Of a DNA stretch of 64,000 nt, positions 60,313 through 64,000 are shown in pieces. Every line of letters starts with the position of its first letter. Positions within the stretch are counted from its first letter, which is position 1. A program made the translations under genes and the position numbers. The stretch lies in the NCBI RefSeq assembly GCF_900964775.1, contig NC_041817.1, positions 16,448,783 through 16,512,782 of the forward strand, written 5' to 3'. The stretch is from Scleropages formosus (lineage: Eukaryota; Chordata; Actinopteri; Osteoglossiformes; Osteoglossidae). The notes below the pieces were generated by a model. It worked only from the letters and a program-made list of their open reading frames with translations. It was not told the origin of the DNA and did no database searches.

Positions 60313-61732
60313 ACTAACATCCTCTTCATGTCCCCCCCTCCCCCCCATTCTGATATTTGTGTCTTGTCGTAGCGGAAAACTGTAGGAGCCGTCTTCTTTG
60401 CACAGGGCTCCTGTGGTCTGAAGACAGGGGGAATCAAGGGAGGTGTGGATGGAGGGACTGGCTTTGTGAACCTCCCCCCCCCCCCTTAGTCTCAAAGCAA
60501 GGAGCTAAAAATAGGCATTGGTGTTCAAATTGCAGGGAGATGCAGCAACACGAGACATTCTGCTCACTTATTTGTTAAAGTTCCGCTGATTAGTTCTTCC
60601 CTGTTGGTCATTGTGGAAGAACAGACTTTGTTACTCTCAAAAGGTGATTTCTGTATAAGTTTATGTCAAAAGGACATGTTTCTCTAAGTACAGAATGCTT
60701 GGGCTAAAGGCAAAAATACATGACATTTCATCATGTTTTTGTAGTCATTGGATAAGGAGGGTTAATTTTTTTTGAAAGCTCTGGCTCATGGTTGTTGGAA
60801 TAATCAAGTTAATTGACATCCTCAGTATTACATGGAATCAATTTTACATCATTACTTTAAAAGTGCAAACAAATATTTTTCTTAATAACATTCAGTCCAC
60901 TTCTGTAACTTCAAAGAATTTTTAAGAATAATAGATAAATGTTTGCCAACCTGTATGTTTTTATATACTGACTTTTTTATTTATAATTTATCCTTTCATG
61001 GTGTTCCACTAAACTTCTTTCATACTGGACATCAGGTGGCAAAGATTAAGTATTTGGAATTTTTATCCAAAGAGGGTAGATTGAGGAATCACTGGCTTAT
61101 GAAATAACTTGTTACATGAAGTGAAGAATACAGTTTAACTCTAATAAATCACTCTTGGCTGAAGGTGTGGTTCAAGAAAAACTTTTGGTTTCTTTGTCTG
61201 CTGTTTCATCCGTTGCATCTGCCCTCAGTAAGATGTTCACCAGTTGTGCATCTCTGCTTGTTATTCAAGGAAATGCAAATCTTTAAAATGCATCTGTTGT
61301 TTTAAAGCATTGACATCCTGTGATGACATCATGATAGTTGTGCACTGTGGCTGATGCCAGTGTACTTGTTTTATTTCTGCAAGAAGCTCTGTATTATTTG
61401 ACTGTAAAAAGAGGTTTCTGTATTTTTAACTTTTTTAAATAAAACCTGTTAAGATAAACTGGAATTTTTGTATTGGTCATGTTATTTCAGTGCTGTGTCT
61501 GTATATAAGTATGTAATTCTTGAAATATGTTTTGTAGAAGATGTTAAGCTTATGTGGTTGTGATTGCATATTTAAAGTTGCCAAATCTGGATAAGCACCT
61601 ATGTGACGCTAATGTGCAGAACTTTCTTGTTGGTTTCTTCAGTCATGTTAAACTCTGGTCATCGTTCAGGACAAACGCTGACAACTTTACTGTTCTTGAG
61701 TAGGACACCTGATGAAATGATGACGAGGCCTT
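60313..61732. other. SUMO1 3' UTR and convergent spacer to the KIAA2012-like gene
   Basis: No coding exon. The SUMO1 3' UTR fills most of it, with candidate polyadenylation signals near 61144 and at 61438. The remaining ~270 bases lead to the stop codon of the convergent KIAA2012-like gene. No repeat recognised. Confidence 0.65.
61438..61443 (+). terminator. SUMO1 polyadenylation signal
   Basis: AATAAA about 1.1 kb after the stop, followed by T/GT-rich sequence. A second AATAAA near 61144 could give a shorter mRNA. Confidence 0.6.
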
Positions 61733-63910
61733 TCATTCCCTGCTGTCCTTCGCCAGGTCCTCCGGATGCGTAGGAGACGCTGGCAGGCCGAGCATGTTTA
61801 GGAGGCTGAAGTAGGAGTAGACCCATGGACGGGAGATGTCCTGTGTCAACCCCAGTGCCTCGGCCTCCGCTTGCAAACCCCGCTGAAACTGCAGCTTCTG
61901 CTCCAGGATGACACGCTGTCTTGGAGAGAGAAGAAAAACACAACTCGTGCCTTAAATTGTAAACATGAGCGACTTGTGTTTTAATTTTCTGAAACTATGT
62001 GTGCTGACATCTTGTGGCCATAATGAGTAATATGTGTTCTGTCTTCAAAACGGTAATTCGGCACAGCTGCAGTTTCCCAGTATTAAGCCCAAATTGTTTC
62101 TCATTAATTACACATTATGGTACAAATGGGAATTTCGCAGCACTCAAATTTATACTCTGTTTGTAGTAACTGATTTGCTGTATTACAAAACAGTGGCTGG
62201 ATAACACTTGGTTGGATGACTTCTGTTTTACAGAGACTATCAACCCCCGCTGGGCATTAATAAGTCCTTCAGCGGAGAGAAGTACCTGGCAAATATCTCT
62301 GCTTGCAGCCTGGCTGCCTCTACAGCCCTGCGTGTCTCCTCTTCTTCAATCCTCCTCTTCTCGGCCTCCACTCTCCTCTTTTCTTCTTCTGCCTCCTGTT
62401 GTCTGCGCAGGTACTCGCTCAGCTCACTTTCCTCCATCTCCTGGAGCCGCTTCTTCTCCTCCGCTTCTCGGGCTTCTTCCTCCAGATGCTGGCGCTCCAA
62501 CTCGGCTGCACACCAACGAGGAGGTGAAGTTAGCCTGACGGTGTTTGAGATGTATATGTTCCCTATGTTATTTGTACCTTTCAGAAGCTCGGTGTTTATA
62601 AAACATTAAGGGGGTTACTGATGCCCTGTGTTTGCACCCGTGATCCAATGTGTTTGGGCTGAATTTTTCGAGGAAAACGCCACATGTACCTGCCCTGCGC
62701 TCCTGCTCCTCCTGCCTGAGCTTCATAAGGTGCTGCATCTGCCGCCGCTTCTCTTCCTGCCTCCTCCTTTCTGCTTCTTTCTCTGCCTGCTCCCTCTTCA
62801 TCCTCTCCAGCTCTTGCTCTGCCTGTCTCCGTCGCTCCTCCTGCTCCTTCAGCTTTTTCAGCCTGCAGAATCGCGATGGTGCGCATATAACACACACAGT
62901 ACAGATACAGAACTTTCACGGATACGTAGCGTATAGTACTTGTGAGAACTTTAAGTACGCTTAGGAAACACTCGTACGGGACAAACTATTCGGAGGAGTG
63001 AAAGCGGAGCGACCCGCAGGCGTCCTACATCTCTGGGAAGAAGAGCTAGGAATCGCGTCGGCTCATTTCCCGCTGAAAGCAAATGCCCTCAAAGTCCCCT
63101 AGGGGGTGCTGCCATTGAGGTATTTCCCTGGGATTCCCAAGAGCTGAAGGAATAGGTGGCTTTCACAAGAGTGTGCTCCGGCAGAGGAGGACCTGAGCTC
63201 CTCAGCACGCCGTTGCTGCTCCATCTGAAGCTCCAGCCTCATGCGCTCCTCTGTCTCCTCCCGCTCCTGCTGCCTCCTCCTCTCCTCCTCCCGTTCCTGT
63301 CTCTTCCTTTCCACCTCCCGCCTGCGGCGTTCGGCCCGCTCGGCAAGCTCCGCCGCCTGCTGTTCCCTGCACAGCAGGACCTTTTTGTTCTGGCTGTCCT
63401 GAATGGGGCAGCAGGGACAGTGTGTGTCACAACCCCTGACAGCACACACACAGACATCACTCAGACATCACTACCCTCACACCCCATGACACTTTGAAGT
63501 CAACACAACACCTCTTACCATGTTACTGCTAGCTTCAGGATTGACATCTGGCCTTTGGGCTTTGGTTGCCGTGGCAAGAACAGGTAAGCGGACTTGTCCA
63601 TGGGGCGGAACCTGTTCCTGATGTGGGATTGCGTCCTCTCGTTGGACTGGTCTGTCTGTGCCCTGCCCGCTTGAGGAAGCTCCGCCCACTGAGCTGTGTG
63701 ACATGTAGCTGAGCTCCCAATCCTCCTCTTCGTCTCTCGCAGAGTCCTCGTGGTCCATGTCGTCTCCTGTCAGTCTGCTGTCACCTCTGTCCTCTGAATC
63801 CAGCTGCTTGTCTTCTGCTGTTCCCTCAGAGGTGTTGGACACTTTCATCTTCCTGGTATCATCCTTCCTGCTCTCTGGCGTCCTGTCCGTCGTCGTCTCG
63901 CGCGGTTTTC
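61733..63910 (-). CDS. KIAA2012-like coiled-coil protein, 3' exons (5' partial)
   Basis: Uncharacterised protein; in human, KIAA2012 also lies beside SUMO1. Minus-strand exons, in order: 63519-63910, 63193-63398, 62690-62862, 62286-62505 and 61733-61919 (TGA at 61733-61735); 392 codons including the stop. The 5' exons lie beyond the right edge. The first exon is acidic and polar (DSARDEEEDWELSYMSHSS). The next three encode a long charged helix of E, R, K and Q repeats (for example AERRRREVERKRQEREEERR and RRQAEQELERMKREQAEKEA), predicted to be a coiled coil or single alpha helix. The last exon leaves that composition and ends with ISRPWVYSYFSLLNMLGLP, a globular-looking block that I take to be the conserved KIAA2012 C-terminus from memory. 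Frames close at all four introns. Position is the stronger argument, because low-complexity helices resemble many proteins. Confidence 0.75.
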
Positions 63911-64000
63911 CTGAAGGCAAGGGGAACAGAGTGGAACCGAGGAGCTGCTTTGTGTTCAGAGGGACCAGGAGCTGCAGGGTCACCCAGGGTTCCCTCACCC

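Noticed and set aside
63090-63115. CTCF-like ccccctagggggtgctg near 63.1 kb and gggcgct near 55.85 kb
   Set aside because: Two or more mismatches in the core motif; not convincing.
62303-63497. Plus-strand leucine/proline/serine-rich frames at 62.2-63.5 kb
   Set aside because: Antisense shadows of the E/R/K-rich KIAA2012-like exons.

Overview
The window is vertebrate nuclear DNA, almost certainly from a ray-finned (teleost) fish. All protein genes are split by GT-AG introns. The introns carry tRNA-derived SINEs, L2/CR1-type LINE ends, one pogo/Tigger-type MITE and one solo LTR. The proteins read best against the human 2q33 gene cluster. Three copies of a ~200-bp tRNA-derived SINE may point to an osteoglossomorph-type fish, but that is only an impression.

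Layout, left to right. (1) 1-17824, plus strand: a FAM117B orthologue lacking exon 1, which lies off the left edge. (2) 22064-29145, minus: an ICA1L (islet cell autoantigen 1-like) orthologue, 12 coding exons, 479 aa. (3) 29146-31876: shared upstream region of ICA1L and CARF, with a diverged tandem duplication carrying YY1-like motifs. (4) 31877-36795, plus: CARF (calcium-responsive transcription factor), about 688 aa. (5) 37820-43378, minus: NOP58, 15 exons, 535 aa, with four intronic C/D-box snoRNAs (two SNORD70-type, two SNORD11-type). (6) 43379-45998: repeats, including a Tigger/MER2-like MITE. (7) 45999-52838, minus: an Sp100/Sp140-family nuclear body gene of 540 aa with HSR, two SAND domains, a PHD finger and a bromodomain. 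(8) 57830-60312, plus: SUMO1, 101 aa. (9) 61733-63910, minus: the 3' end of a KIAA2012-like coiled-coil gene that runs off the right edge.

How the genes fit together. NOP58 encodes a core protein of C/D snoRNPs and hosts four C/D snoRNAs whose guides fit the same 18S rRNA stretch, at neighbouring methylation sites. The Sp100-like gene lies next to SUMO1, whose product modifies nuclear-body proteins in other vertebrates. Gene order matches two human 2q33 blocks (FAM117B-ICA1L-CARF, and NOP58-SUMO1-KIAA2012), but the second block is inverted and placed on the other side of the first; BMPR2 and WDR12 are absent and the Sp100-like gene is inserted. Exon boundaries were set by hand from splice signals and reading-frame continuity. 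Frames close across every multi-exon model, which is the main support for the gene calls.
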